A DNA stretch of 64,000 bases. Source: Marinilabiliaceae bacterium JC040 (lineage in GTDB: Bacteria; Bacteroidota; Bacteroidia; Bacteroidales; Marinifilaceae). Each line of letters begins with the position of its first letter. The first letter of the stretch is position 1. Where the stretch lies: contig SNAP01000003.1 of assembly GCA_022496785.1 (NCBI GenBank), forward strand, positions 62,001 through 126,000, in the 5' to 3' direction. Below are positions 36,914 through 46,666 of the stretch, piece by piece. Below the pieces are notes generated by a model. The model was given only the letters and a program-made list of their open reading frames with translations, did not search any database and was not told the DNA's origin. A program made the position numbers and the translations under genes.

Positions 36914-37822
36914 TTATTTGCTTGAAAGAGCAGCTAAAGCGATAGAATTTAATTTTGTTTGAACTGAATCACCTCTTGAAGATAATACAGAAGGAACTTT
37001 TGCTCCTACTAACATAGCACCTGTTTCAGCTTTTGCTAATTTAGTAGCAGACTTATAGAAGATATTTCCTGTTTCTAGATTAGGGAATACTAAACAGTCG
37101 GCATCACCAGCTACAGTAGATTGTAGTTTCTTAATAGCAACAGACTCTTTATCAATAGCAGTATCTAAAGCTAAAGGACCATCTATAAAACATCCTGGGA
37201 TTTGACCTCTATCAGACATCTTAGCTATAACAGAAGCGTCGATAGAACCAATAACATTAGGAAGAACTTGCTCAGAAGCAGCAATCATAGCTACTTTTGG
37301 TTTTTCAATACCTAAGTTTTTAGAAGTCTTAACAACATAATTCACTAAAGCTAATTTTTGCTTAAAGTCTGGAAGTGGAATAATTGCACAATCACTTACT
37401 ACTAGTAATTTATCTAGTGTAGGGAATTCCATTATTGCTACGTGAGTTAAGATAGCTTTTGGAGGAAGAAGACCAGCTTGTTTATTTAAGATAGCTCTCA
37501 TATACTTATCAGTACTACAAAGACCTTTCATAATGATATCACCTTCTCCAGCGTTGATTAATTCAACAGCTTTTTTAGTAGCAGCAACTTCTTCGTTACA
37601 TTGTACAATTTTGAATTTGCTAACATCATAGCCAAATTTATCACAGATTCCATTGATAGTTGCCTCATCACCTACTATTGTTACGTCAACGATACCTAGT
37701 TCAATAGCTTTATAAGTTGCTTCTATTGAATGCTCGTCATTTCCGTACGCTACAACTAATCTTTTCTTTGAAGGCATTCCCTTCAATTGTTCAAAAATCT
37801 GACTTAATTTTGTAATTGCCAT
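36914..37822 (-). CDS. phosphate acyltransferase (phosphate butyryl/acetyltransferase family)
   Basis: A 302-residue protein of the PTA_PTB family, which transfers an acyl group between CoA and phosphate. It has V-V-A-Y-G-N-D-E-H-S near residue 21, G-D-I-I-M-K-G-L-C near 97, and the C-terminal G-A-K-V-P-S-V-L-S-S-R-G-D-S motif. Length and the short N-terminus fit phosphate butyryltransferase more than full-size Pta. A butyrate kinase gene, usually next to ptb, is not present within the window. ATG 37822 is preferred over 37858, since the upstream 12 residues are not family-like. Confidence 0.82.
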   Translation of the reverse strand: MAITKLSQIFEQLKGMPSKKRLVVAYGNDEHSIEATYKAIELGIVDVTIVGDEATINGICDKFGYDVSKFKIVQCNEEVAATKKAVELINAGEGDIIMKGLCSTDKYMRAILNKQAGLLPPKAILTHVAIMEFPTLDKLLVVSDCAIIPLPDFKQKLALVNYVVKTSKNLGIEKPKVAMIAASEQVLPNVIGSIDASVIAKMSDRGQIPGCFIDGPLALDTAIDKESVAIKKLQSTVAGDADCLVFPNLETGNIFYKSATKLAKAETGAMLVGAKVPSVLSSRGDSVQTKLNSIALAALSSK

Positions 37823-37974
37823 TATATAGAAATTTTTACATTTTAAAATTTGAAACAAAAATATAAAATTTTATTTCAATCCATAAGATTTTAGCCTATC
37901 TTATAAACAATTTATCAAGAAATTGTAGTATTTTACTTTCATACGCATGAATCTGTTAGATAAATCTTAATTTT

Positions 37975-37992
37975 ATACCTAAAATAAGGTAT
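37975..37992. promoter_or_regulatory. short palindrome upstream of the Cu/Zn permease
   Basis: atacct (37975-37980) and aggtat (37987-37992), 6 bases apart, just ahead of the predicted -33 region. It could be a repressor or activator site; weak because the arms are short. Confidence 0.3.
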
Positions 37993-38021
37993 TTGATTGT
38001 AAATTATTAATATATACTTTG
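37993..38021 (+). promoter_or_regulatory. probable promoter of the Cu/Zn permease
   Basis: TTG at 37993-37995 followed after 17 bases by TATACTTTG at 38013-38021, one base longer than the TAnnTTTG consensus. It lies about 36 bases ahead of the ATG. Confidence 0.4.
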
Positions 38022-38057
38022 CAGCGCTTATAAAAGTAAATAATAAACAATACTAAT

Positions 38058-39377
38058 ATGAAAATTCTTGATTACATCTTAGATTTCTTATATCTATTGA
38101 ACGAGATGTCACCCTACCTGCTTCTAGGTTTTCTTTTTGCAGGTTTAATGCATGTGTATATTCCTAAGAAAATTTATTCACAACAATTATCGAAAAACAA
38201 TTTCAGATCGGTCTTTTTATCGGCAATATTTGGAATTCCTCTTCCATTGTGTTCTTGCGGAGTGATTCCTACTGCCATGTCGCTTAGAAAAGAAGGAGCT
38301 TCAAAAGGGGCTACAATATCTTTCTTAACAGCAACTCCTCAGACTGGTGTAGATTCTATTCTTGCCACTTATGCAATATTAGGTCTACCTTTTGCAATAA
38401 TAAGACCATTTATAGCTCTATTTACAGCTTTACTTGGTGGTAATGTAATTAATAAGATTGAAAACAAGATAGCAATTAATAAAACTAAACTTAAAGAGAA
38501 TATAAATTCAAATGATGAATGTTCTTGTGGTTCATGTTCTGATGACTCTTGTTCTTCGGATTCATGCTCTTGTGAATCTTCATCTCATACTTCACAAGGA
38601 GGTAAATTGATACAAGCTTTCAAATATGGATATGTTCATATGTTACAAGATATAGGAAAATGGTTAATGATAGGTATTATAATATCTGGCATTATAACAA
38701 TTCTTGTTCCTGACAACTTCTTTAATCTATATTCAGATGCTCCTATTTTGAATTATTTTGTAATTCTATTATTCTCTATACCTATGTATTTATGCTCTAC
38801 AGGATCAATTCCTATTGCAGCAGCTTTAATGTTGAAAGGTTTATCACCAGGAGCAGCTTTGGTATTATTAATGGCAGGACCTGCTACTAATGCAGCATCT
38901 TTAATAGTTGTAAATAAAGTCTTAGGAAAGAAAGAAACATTAGTATATCTATTCGTTATAATATTAAGTGCTTTTGGCTTTGCATATATAATAGATAATT
39001 TCTTACCTCACAATTGGTTTAATGTAGCTTCTGGATTACTAGAATGTCACGATTCTACAATATTATTGTCTTGGAATTCTTTATTCTCATTAATATTCTT
39101 AATTTTACTATCAAATGCTTTTATTCAGAAGAAAATGAAGAAGAATAAAGATAGAGAATTAGAACAAGAACTTGACAGCACTACTTATCAGTTAGAGGGT
39201 ATGCATTGTAATCACTGTAAAAACAGTGTAGAGACAAATGTCTTGAAAGTGAAAGGTGTTAGTGAAGCAGAAGTGAATCTCGATCTTCAACATCTTATTA
39301 TTAAAGGTAAACATGAAGAAAAAGATATACGTGAAACCATAGAGTCTTTAGGTTTTAACTTTAAGAATAGAATCTAA
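38058..39377 (+). CDS. SO_0444-type Cu/Zn efflux permease with HMA domain
   Basis: A 439-residue DUF318-type permease with about 8 transmembrane helices. The core motif P-L-C-S-C-G-V-I-P-T lies near residue 62 and the second C-S-T-G-S-I-P near 255. Between the halves is a Cys/Ser-rich cytoplasmic loop (about 155-180) of C-S-C-G-S-C-S type that should bind metal. The C-terminus carries a heavy-metal-associated domain with G-M-H-C-N-H-C near 381. This set of parts is the SO_0444 family, which exports copper and zinc. It stands alone, ending at its own terminator. Confidence 0.9.
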   Translation: MKILDYILDFLYLLNEMSPYLLLGFLFAGLMHVYIPKKIYSQQLSKNNFRSVFLSAIFGIPLPLCSCGVIPTAMSLRKEGASKGATISFLTATPQTGVDSILATYAILGLPFAIIRPFIALFTALLGGNVINKIENKIAINKTKLKENINSNDECSCGSCSDDSCSSDSCSCESSSHTSQGGKLIQAFKYGYVHMLQDIGKWLMIGIIISGIITILVPDNFFNLYSDAPILNYFVILLFSIPMYLCSTGSIPIAAALMLKGLSPGAALVLLMAGPATNAASLIVVNKVLGKKETLVYLFVIILSAFGFAYIIDNFLPHNWFNVASGLLECHDSTILLSWNSLFSLIFLILLSNAFIQKKMKKNKDRELEQELDSTTYQLEGMHCNHCKNSVETNVLKVKGVSEAEVNLDLQHLIIKGKHEEKDIRETIESLGFNFKNRI

Positions 39378-39415
39378 TAGATTTTAAGCACTGAAATCGG
39401 TTAATATTAAACATT

Positions 39416-39441
39416 AAAAGCGAGTATTTATACTCGCTTTT
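39416..39441 (+). terminator. intrinsic terminator after the Cu/Zn permease
   Basis: 11-bp stem aaaagcgagta/tactcgctttt with a 4-base loop, and a T-rich tail. Confidence 0.85.
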
Positions 39442-39444
39442 AGT

Positions 39445-39478
39445 TTGTTTCATAATTATAATATTTTATATATATTTG
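39445..39478 (+). promoter_or_regulatory. probable promoter of the PKD lipoprotein gene
   Basis: TATATTTG at 39471-39478 is a perfect -7 element. The nearest upstream TTG (39445-39447) is 23 bases away, slightly more than usual. Confidence 0.4.
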
Positions 39479-39510
39479 AAATATTAATTACTAACCTAAA
39501 ATCAAATAAC

Positions 39511-40947
39511 ATGAGTGCTTATAAATTTATTACACTAAGTATTATACTCTCTCTCTTTTATTCTTGTTCAAAAGAAAAAAATGAAACTAATGAAAAAGAA
39601 GAAATTATCTACAAATTAGATTTTGAATATAAGATTGATTCAGAAAAAAAAGAAATTAATTTAATTAACAAATCTGTAGGATATAAAAATTTTGTATGGA
39701 ATTTTGGTGATAATACTACATCAAATGAAAATTCTCCTTCTCATACATATAAATTAGGAGGAAAATATAAAATATCTTTGAAAGGTGAAGCTACTTTTAA
39801 CTCACGAATAGGAATTGAGAAAAAAGAAAAAAATATTTCTATTGGTAATATCAGTGATGCATTAGCAAATTCAACTATTCATATTGTAAAAGATATTGAT
39901 TTTGCAGGTTTTAATATCGTTATTAAATCACATAACACAAGTGATTATATAATAACAAATAGATTTCTAGAAATCTCCAATGATGAAGAATTTACTGATT
40001 TATATAGAAGTGAAGAAGTTGTAGATACGTATCAAGTAAATAATTTAATTCCTGATAAAATCTATTGGTTAAGAATAAAAACTATTTCAAGAAATACTAA
40101 AACAGATGAAGAGATACAAACATACTCTACAGCAACATATGCTAAAACTTTAAAACTACCTCTTCCTTATATGCATATGAAAAAAGATCCAATGTTAAAT
40201 CAAATAGATAGATTTTCAGTATTTATAATTAAAATCAAGTCTGAACATATTACAGACTCTAGTTTTAAGTATGAAGTTAAAGCATATAGAAAATATGATA
40301 GAAGTGAAGCTAATTGTTTTATTGATTTAATAGCACCTACAATTTTTGATTATAAGAGATATTATAGATATAGCTGCTATATGGAAGCGAAATCAGCTTT
40401 TATATTTGAATGTACAATCAAATATAAAGGTAAAAGTTCTAAAAGATCTTTAGAAACTGAAACATCCTCATATCTTACATGTGTACAATTTCAAACTCCT
40501 ACATTGTTTGATAGAAATAATCCAGATATATATTCAGTAGTTGATTCAAAAGTAAAAAAAAATGTATCAAATAATACTACAGAATTTGAGATCGGTCTTG
40601 GTCGCAATTATGTGAAACTTCATTATATAATTCATGATTTTAAACCTATAGTTGGAAGTAAGTATAAATTTTCATATAATACGAATAAAGAAAAAGATGA
40701 TAAAATCTCTATTGATCTGGAAAATGATACATATGCATATCTATCTGTTATTAATTCCTCTGAAAAATTATATTTATCAAATGATAATATCTTTCTAGAA
40801 TTATATAGAGAATCTGATGAATATTATTACTTTAGAACTACCTATTCGGAATCAACAGCAGGAGCTATTTTTAGATATCCTCCAGATAAAACATATAATG
40901 ATTTCCATTTTTTATTTACTTCAGTAACTTTCGTAATAAAAAAATAA
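39511..40947 (+). CDS. PKD-domain lipoprotein
   Basis: A 478-residue lipoprotein with lipobox F-Y-S-C near residue 19 and a charged tether (K-E-K-N-E-T). A PKD domain follows (about 32-110) with N-F-V-W-N-F-G-D-N-T and the closing H-T-Y-K-L-G-G-K-Y. Next is a fibronectin-like strand region (about 120-215) with I-Y-W-L-R-I-K, then about 260 residues of beta-rich sequence not assigned. No catalytic motif is visible. The ATG at 39511 is chosen because the signal peptide starts there; upstream codons to 39445 contain the promoter. Likely a surface adhesin or binding protein; partners not seen. Confidence 0.75.
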   Translation: MSAYKFITLSIILSLFYSCSKEKNETNEKEEIIYKLDFEYKIDSEKKEINLINKSVGYKNFVWNFGDNTTSNENSPSHTYKLGGKYKISLKGEATFNSRIGIEKKEKNISIGNISDALANSTIHIVKDIDFAGFNIVIKSHNTSDYIITNRFLEISNDEEFTDLYRSEEVVDTYQVNNLIPDKIYWLRIKTISRNTKTDEEIQTYSTATYAKTLKLPLPYMHMKKDPMLNQIDRFSVFIIKIKSEHITDSSFKYEVKAYRKYDRSEANCFIDLIAPTIFDYKRYYRYSCYMEAKSAFIFECTIKYKGKSSKRSLETETSSYLTCVQFQTPTLFDRNNPDIYSVVDSKVKKNVSNNTTEFEIGLGRNYVKLHYIIHDFKPIVGSKYKFSYNTNKEKDDKISIDLENDTYAYLSVINSSEKLYLSNDNIFLELYRESDEYYYFRTTYSESTAGAIFRYPPDKTYNDFHFLFTSVTFVIKK

Positions 40948-40966
40948 TTAATTATAAAATAATATC

Positions 40967-40999
40967 AAAGGCTGTTTCAAACTTGATGAAACAGCCTTT
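40967..40999. terminator. hairpin between two convergent genes
   Basis: Perfect 13-bp stem aaaggctgtttca/tgaaacagccttt with a 7-base loop. It can serve both the PKD lipoprotein gene and bioD; T-runs are weak on both sides. Confidence 0.7.
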
Positions 41000-41054
41000 A
41001 ATATAAAATACTAAAATATTAGAATTTCTTCCTTTATCTATTTAGAGATAAAAA

Positions 41055-41732
41055 TTATAAAATATCAGAAAAATCAATTATAGGATAATCATTCTCATCT
41101 ACTATAGGGACACTTACCAATTTACAATTAGGATAATACCTATCAAGATAGTGTTGAAAGATAGTTGAAGAATCTTTAAAAATCTTTTCTGAATCGTTAG
41201 GAAAAGCATTATATACCATTCCTACAAGATTAATGCCTCTAGCCTTACACAATTCTATACTCATTAAAGTATGATTTATACTTCCCAATTTAGAAGAAGT
41301 AACTAAAATAAGAGGTAAATTATTATCTTGTACATAGTCTATTGTATTATATTCTCTACTTATAGGAACAAATAGACCACCAGCACCTTCAAGAAGCACC
41401 TTTTCGTATTTAGCTTCAAGGTTTTTAGTACAATTCCTGATTATATTAGTATTTATAGGCTTATTGTCAATCTCAGCTGCCAAATGAGGAGAACAAGGAT
41501 AAGTAAATATATAAGGGCAAGTTGTCCTATCAATATCATCTTGAAGAAGATCGATACCCATAATCTCTCTATGTTTTTGAATATCTTCTGAAACATCAAT
41601 ATTACCTGTTTGAATAAATTTTTGGGTAATTATATTAACACCCTTATTCATTAGAAATTTAGCCATCAAGCCTGTGATAATTGATTTTCCTGCATCAGTA
41701 TCTATACCTGATATAAATATTGTTTTTTCCAT
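41055..41732 (-). CDS. bioD: dethiobiotin synthetase
   Basis: A 225-residue enzyme that closes the ureido ring of dethiobiotin from diaminopelargonate, CO2 and ATP, the second-last biotin step. Seen: P-loop G-I-D-T-D-A-G-K-S near residue 8, and E-G-A-G-G-L-F-V-P near 113; both fit the family, including the T/S-D pair in the P-loop. Length is normal. No other bio gene is adjacent in this window, so biotin genes are probably scattered. It is flanked by a convergent hairpin and a divergent symporter gene. Confidence 0.92.
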   Translation of the reverse strand: MEKTIFISGIDTDAGKSIITGLMAKFLMNKGVNIITQKFIQTGNIDVSEDIQKHREIMGIDLLQDDIDRTTCPYIFTYPCSPHLAAEIDNKPINTNIIRNCTKNLEAKYEKVLLEGAGGLFVPISREYNTIDYVQDNNLPLILVTSSKLGSINHTLMSIELCKARGINLVGMVYNAFPNDSEKIFKDSSTIFQHYLDRYYPNCKLVSVPIVDENDYPIIDFSDIL

Positions 41733-41895
41733 TTTGAAATCTTTTATATTTCACGAAATTACTAATAAAATATACTAGTAAGAAAATTTAGAATGAAAAT
41801 AAACAATGAATAATGTTTATAAATGTTAAGACTTGCAAAAATGATTTTATTACCTTCGGAATATCAAAAGAACAAAAACATAAAATTTATTGCGT

Positions 41896-43560
41896 ATGAA
41901 CACTATTAACAATCTATTAAATCTTATTGATTCATACATTGGTGGATCATCTTGGTTTGTAGCGCTACTATTAGGTACTGGACTTTTTTACACTATATAT
42001 CTACGCTTTCCTCAATTTAGATTCTTTGGACACGCAATAAATGTAATTAGAGGTAAGTATGATAAACCAGGAGACAAAGGAGATACTTCTCATTTTCAAT
42101 CTTTAGCAACTGCTCTTTCAGGGACAGTAGGGACTGGAAATATAGCAGGTGTAGCTTTTGCATTATATTTGGGAGGTCCAGCAGGATTATTTTGGATGAT
42201 TGTATGTGCTTTCCTTGGAATGACAACAAAATTTGTAGAAGTAATTTTATCACATAAATATAGAGAAATAGAGGAAGATGGAAGTATATCTGGTGGGCCG
42301 ATGTATTATATGAAGAAAAGATTAAAGACTCCTCATTTAGCAGGATTCTTTGCTTTGATGGTAATATTTTCAGCTTTTGGATTAGGAAGTTTTCCCCAGA
42401 TTAATAGTATTTCAAATTCTTTATTTGCTACCTATGGATTAAGTAAAATTCTTACTGGAGCTATTCTTGCAGTTATTTTAGCATTTGTAATATTAGGTGG
42501 TATAAAAAGAATTGCTAGTGTAACAGAAAAGTTAGTTCCTTTTATGGCATTAGTATATTTTGTAGCTTCTATAATTGTAATTTGCTGTAATTATGAAAAT
42601 CTAATTCCTTCTATTATTAGTATTTTTTCTGATGTATTCTCAGGAACAGCAGCCACAGGTGGATTCTTAGGAGCAACATTTTCTTTTGCATTTAATAAGG
42701 GTGTAAATAGAGGATTATTCTCTAATGAGGCAGGATTAGGTTCAGCACCTATAGCCCATGCAGCAGCAAGAACGTCGGAACCTGTTTCTGAAGGTGTTGT
42801 ATCTTTATTAGAACCATTTATTGATACCATTGTTATATGTACTCTTACGGGTTTAGTTATTTTATCTTCTGGAGTATGGAAAGAAAAACTAGATAATACA
42901 TTTCAAGCTGCAGATATGGTAGTCTTTAATCAAGAATATCACGAGAATATTGCTCAAGACAAAAAAGAATTATCAGCATATGTAATGCATAAAAAGAAAC
43001 TTCCTTTATATGATGGTAATTTAAATGTTATAGACGGAATTATACAAGAAAAAATTTCAATATTACATGCTCATTCTTTAGCAGAAAATGTTAAAGTGTT
43101 TGACGAAGATGATAAACTATATACAGGTAAAGTTTTAATAGAAGAAGGTGTTTTTCTTAACGAAGAAGATGTTAGTTTTAAAGGTAGATCGTTAATACAC
43201 TCAGCACCTTTAACTGCAGAAGCTTTTTCTAGAAGTATTTTGGGAGATTTCGGTAAGACAATAGTCTCTTTTGGTTTATTACTTTTTGCATTTTCTACAT
43301 CTTTAGCTTGGGCTTATTATGGAGGACGATCTGTTAATTTCTTACTAGGTAATAAATGGGTTTTACCTTTTAGATTAATATTCTGTATTTCATATTTCTT
43401 TGCTGCATTTGTAGATACAACAATAGCATGGACTCTTTCAGCAATAACAATAGCCCTCATGGCGTTACCGAACCTCTTGGGATTATTAATATTACATAAA
43501 GAAGTGAAGACTGAAATTAATGATTATAAGAAACGTATTAAGAAAGATTTTTCAAAATAG
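41896..43560 (+). CDS. alanine/glycine:cation symporter (AGCS family)
   Basis: A 554-residue membrane protein with the AGCS signatures G-T-V-G-T-G-N-I-A-G near residue 75, G-G-P-M-Y-Y-M near 136 and N-R-G-L-F-S-N-E-A-G-L-G-S-A near 272. It takes up alanine or glycine with sodium or protons. Between the last helices it has a soluble insert of about 110 residues (roughly 335-445) with Y-D-G-N-L-N-V-I-D-G, absent from compact family members and probably cytoplasmic. ATG 41896 is preferred; an in-frame TTG lies two codons upstream. Confidence 0.9.
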   Translation: MNTINNLLNLIDSYIGGSSWFVALLLGTGLFYTIYLRFPQFRFFGHAINVIRGKYDKPGDKGDTSHFQSLATALSGTVGTGNIAGVAFALYLGGPAGLFWMIVCAFLGMTTKFVEVILSHKYREIEEDGSISGGPMYYMKKRLKTPHLAGFFALMVIFSAFGLGSFPQINSISNSLFATYGLSKILTGAILAVILAFVILGGIKRIASVTEKLVPFMALVYFVASIIVICCNYENLIPSIISIFSDVFSGTAATGGFLGATFSFAFNKGVNRGLFSNEAGLGSAPIAHAAARTSEPVSEGVVSLLEPFIDTIVICTLTGLVILSSGVWKEKLDNTFQAADMVVFNQEYHENIAQDKKELSAYVMHKKKLPLYDGNLNVIDGIIQEKISILHAHSLAENVKVFDEDDKLYTGKVLIEEGVFLNEEDVSFKGRSLIHSAPLTAEAFSRSILGDFGKTIVSFGLLLFAFSTSLAWAYYGGRSVNFLLGNKWVLPFRLIFCISYFFAAFVDTTIAWTLSAITIALMALPNLLGLLILHKEVKTEINDYKKRIKKDFSK

Positions 43561-43680
43561 ATATAATACAAAGACTTTATTTTTACACTATTTATATATT
43601 CATATACAACAAGATATACTTAAATTAACAAATATCACTTTCTTACTAAACTAGATTTTATATGTTATATCTTGATTGTA

Positions 43681-43710
43681 AAGAGGTTACCGTTGCCTTG
43701 GTAACCTCTT
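43681..43710 (+). terminator. intrinsic terminator after the symporter
   Basis: 11-bp stem aagaggttacc/ggtaacctctt, 8-base loop, then cttttat on the plus strand. Confidence 0.85.
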
Positions 43711-43741
43711 CTTTTATACAATAATCTGATACTCAATATTA

Positions 43742-44815
43742 TTATTCCTGTTTTCTGTATGTAAGAATAGCCCAGAAATTTATTAGTATAACAAAACCTG
43801 TTAATATTAAGAATTTAGGGTATAGATCGATAATTCCACTACCCTTTAAATAGACATCTCTCATTATTTCTATAAAATATCTTGGTGGTAAACAAGAAGA
43901 AAATATTCTTGCCCATTGAGGCATTGAATTAAAAGGAGTAAATAGTCCACTAATAAGCATAAAAATCATCATAAAGAAGAAGACAACAAATAGAGCTTGT
44001 TGCATACTAGATGATATATTTGATATTAATATTCCAAAACCTGACATTATAAGTATAAAGAGAATTGATACTAAATAGATTGTAAACAGACTTCCAGCAG
44101 GAACAAAAGAGTATACTAGCCATACGATGATAATACAAATACTTAAAATTACTAATCCCATAATCCAGTATGGTATTAATTTAGCTAGTATAAGTTGAAG
44201 TTTACTTATTGGACTTACATTCAATTGTTCTATAGTTCCTACTTCTTTTTCATTAACGATATTTAAAGCTGGCAATAATCCACAAAGTAGAATAAGTAGA
44301 ATTACTATTAATGCTGGGATCATGAATCTTTTATAATCTAATAGAGGATTATATTTATGCTGTATAGACACCGAAGCGAGAGAATCACCAGAAAATTCAT
44401 TTATAATAGAAGCCAAATAAGAAGAACCCAATCCCCCTTTCAAACCATCTACAGCATTAGCAGATATTTGAATATTAGCATTTGTTCCATTAGTCATATG
44501 TTTTTCAAAATCGCTTTCTATTTCAAGTATTGCATCTATATTACCATTCTCTATTTCTTCAAGAGCTTCAGAATATTTATGAACTACTTTATCCAATACA
44601 AAATAATTAGATGCATCTATTTTCTGTATTAATTTTCTTGAACTTGATGAATTATCTTTATCTACAATACATATATCAAGATTTTTTATATCGAGATTAG
44701 TAATTAAAGGTATTACAAGCATAACCAAAAGAGGATATATAATAACCATCTTAGGTATAAAAGCATTTCTAAAGAATTGTTTGAATTCTTTTTCTAATAG
44801 ATATTTAATCTTCAT
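43742..44815 (-). CDS. ABC-2 type export permease
   Basis: A 357-residue permease of the ABC2_membrane_3 (YhhJ/YbhR-like) type. It has an N-terminal helix (M-V-I-I-Y-P-L-L-V-M), an extracytoplasmic domain of about 130 residues, and five more helices in the C-terminal half, with the family-typical R-Y-F-I-E-I-M-R-D-V-Y-L-K-G-S-G. It is the last gene of the seven-gene minus-strand TetR-TolC-HlyD-ABC-ABC-permease-permease operon. It pairs with the next permease 4 bases upstream to form the membrane part of a drug exporter. Confidence 0.88.
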   Translation of the reverse strand: MKIKYLLEKEFKQFFRNAFIPKMVIIYPLLVMLVIPLITNLDIKNLDICIVDKDNSSSSRKLIQKIDASNYFVLDKVVHKYSEALEEIENGNIDAILEIESDFEKHMTNGTNANIQISANAVDGLKGGLGSSYLASIINEFSGDSLASVSIQHKYNPLLDYKRFMIPALIVILLILLCGLLPALNIVNEKEVGTIEQLNVSPISKLQLILAKLIPYWIMGLVILSICIIIVWLVYSFVPAGSLFTIYLVSILFILIMSGFGILISNISSSMQQALFVVFFFMMIFMLISGLFTPFNSMPQWARIFSSCLPPRYFIEIMRDVYLKGSGIIDLYPKFLILTGFVILINFWAILTYRKQE

Positions 44816-44819
44816 AATA

Positions 44820-45908
44820 TTATTCTAATCTATTTTTATATTTTTTGAGTGCTACAATTATTAGAAAAATTGACATGACTGTTAATATTATACTTTCTTT
44901 TAATACATAGGTAAATTCCAATCCTTCAATCATTATTTTTCTTACAGCTGATATATACCATTTTGCAGGTACTATATTTGAAATCCATTGTAGTATTATT
45001 GGCATATTATCTATTGGGAATATCATTCCTGATAACATTAATACAGGTAATAGTAGTCCTAAAAGTGAAGCAAACATTGCTGCCACCTGAGTCTCTACTA
45101 AACTTGATACTAACAGTCCAAATGCCAATGAAAGGAATATATATATCAAGGAAATAAGGCATAGGAATAGAATACTACCGTTCATAGGTATTTGTAAAAG
45201 AGTGAATGCAAGCAGTAGTATTGTAAGAAGATTTGCACAAGACACAACAAAATATGGTACCATCTTAGCAAATATTATAATAATTGGTTTAACTGGAGAT
45301 ACTAATAGTACTTCCATACTACCTCTTTCTTTTTCTCTAACAATAGAAACAGATGTCATAAGAGCACAAATAAGAATAAAGATCATTCCCATAATTCCTG
45401 GAACAAAATTATAAGAACTCTTCATTTGTGGATTATATAGCATTCGAGTATTGGTCTTAATACTAGGTTTAAGATTGATATTTCTATTAGCATCTTGAAA
45501 ATAATCTTTAAGGATACTAGAAATATAAAACATTTCAGAATTAGCAAGATTCGGATTAGAAGAATCAATTACTATTTGAATTTTAGGATCTGAATTGAAA
45601 TTTGAATTAAAAACAATTGCAATATCAATATCTCCTTGTTTCATAGATTTATCTATATCCTTGCTGTTATCTATTTCTTTTACAATGGTAAAATATTTAT
45701 TAGCATTTATCTTATTTATAATTTGTCTGATACTAGATGTTTTATTTGGAGCAAGTACCCCCACATCAACATTTTGTAATTCTGTAGATATAGCAAAACC
45801 AAAGATAACTATCATAGCAATTGGCATTGCTAGTAGTATAAGCATAGTTCTTTTATCTCTTAAGATATGATAGAACTCTTTTTGTACAAAGGCTAAGAAT
45901 TTTTTCAT
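44820..45908 (-). CDS. ABC-2 type export permease
   Basis: A 362-residue paralogue of the neighbouring permease, with N-terminal helix I-L-L-A-M-P-I-A-M-I-V-I-F-G, an extracytoplasmic domain of about 130 residues, and the P-A-K-W-Y-I-S-A-V-R-K-I-M motif near the end. Family knowledge: two such half-permeases form a YbhFSR-like exporter that works with HlyD and TolC. Its start follows the second ATPase gene by 2 bases. The two permeases likely form a heterodimer. Confidence 0.88.
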   Translation of the reverse strand: MKKFLAFVQKEFYHILRDKRTMLILLAMPIAMIVIFGFAISTELQNVDVGVLAPNKTSSIRQIINKINANKYFTIVKEIDNSKDIDKSMKQGDIDIAIVFNSNFNSDPKIQIVIDSSNPNLANSEMFYISSILKDYFQDANRNINLKPSIKTNTRMLYNPQMKSSYNFVPGIMGMIFILICALMTSVSIVREKERGSMEVLLVSPVKPIIIIFAKMVPYFVVSCANLLTILLLAFTLLQIPMNGSILFLCLISLIYIFLSLAFGLLVSSLVETQVAAMFASLLGLLLPVLMLSGMIFPIDNMPIILQWISNIVPAKWYISAVRKIMIEGLEFTYVLKESIILTVMSIFLIIVALKKYKNRLE

Positions 45909-45910
45909 GA

Positions 45911-46666
45911 TTAATCCCCCCTTTTAGCTTTACTAGCAAGAGTGTGAAAAACATCTTCCATACTATTTACATTGAATTGTTTTTTAAGATTTTGCGGACT
46001 ATCTAAAGCTTCTATTTTACCATCTACCATAATTGATAGTCGGTCGCAATATTCAGCCTCGTCCATATAGTGAGTAGTAACAAATATTGTAATTCCTCTA
46101 CTTGCAGCTTCGTATATCTGTTCCCAAAACTGTCTTCTTGTTTTAGGATCTACACCTCCTGTTGGTTCATCAAGAAAGACCAATTTAGGTTTATGGAACA
46201 CAGCCACAGAGAATGCTAGTTTTTGTTTCCAACCTAGCGGTAAAGATTTAACTAGTGCATCTTTTTTATCTAAGAAATTTAAATTTTCTAGTAAATCGTA
46301 TGCTCTCGGTTTTATATCTTTTTCTTTAATTCCATATATACCTCCATAGAGTCTGATATTTTCATAGACTGTTAAATCTTCGTATAAAGAGAACTTTTGA
46401 CTCATATAGCCTATACGTTTCTTAATTTCTTCAGTTTGTTTATAAATATCAAAACCTGCAACTTTAGCTTTACCTGAACTTGCTTTACTAAGTCCGCATA
46501 GCATACGCATAGCAGTAGTTTTACCAGCTCCATTAGCACCTAGAAAACCGAATATTTCTCCTTTCCCGACCTCGAAACTGATATTATCAACAGCTACAAA
46601 ACTTCCAAATTTCTTAGTCAGATTCTCGACTTTAATAACTTTATTTATACTATCATTATTATTCAT
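45911..46666 (-). CDS. ABC transporter ATP-binding protein with degenerate signature
   Basis: A 251-residue ATPase of the drug-export (DrrA/CcmA) class. Walker A G-A-N-G-A-G-K-T-T lies near residue 42, Walker B L-V-F-L-D-E-P-T near 161, and H-loop T-T-H near 197. The signature usually reads L-S-G-G-x-K-Q; here it is S-L-P-L-G-W-K-Q-K-L near 141, so this site is probably catalytically weak or structural. It overlaps the upstream ATPase gene by 8 bases. The two ATPases may form a heterodimer with one full and one degenerate site. Confidence 0.9.
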   Translation of the reverse strand: MNNNDSINKVIKVENLTKKFGSFVAVDNISFEVGKGEIFGFLGANGAGKTTAMRMLCGLSKASSGKAKVAGFDIYKQTEEIKKRIGYMSQKFSLYEDLTVYENIRLYGGIYGIKEKDIKPRAYDLLENLNFLDKKDALVKSLPLGWKQKLAFSVAVFHKPKLVFLDEPTGGVDPKTRRQFWEQIYEAASRGITIFVTTHYMDEAEYCDRLSIMVDGKIEALDSPQNLKKQFNVNSMEDVFHTLASKAKRGD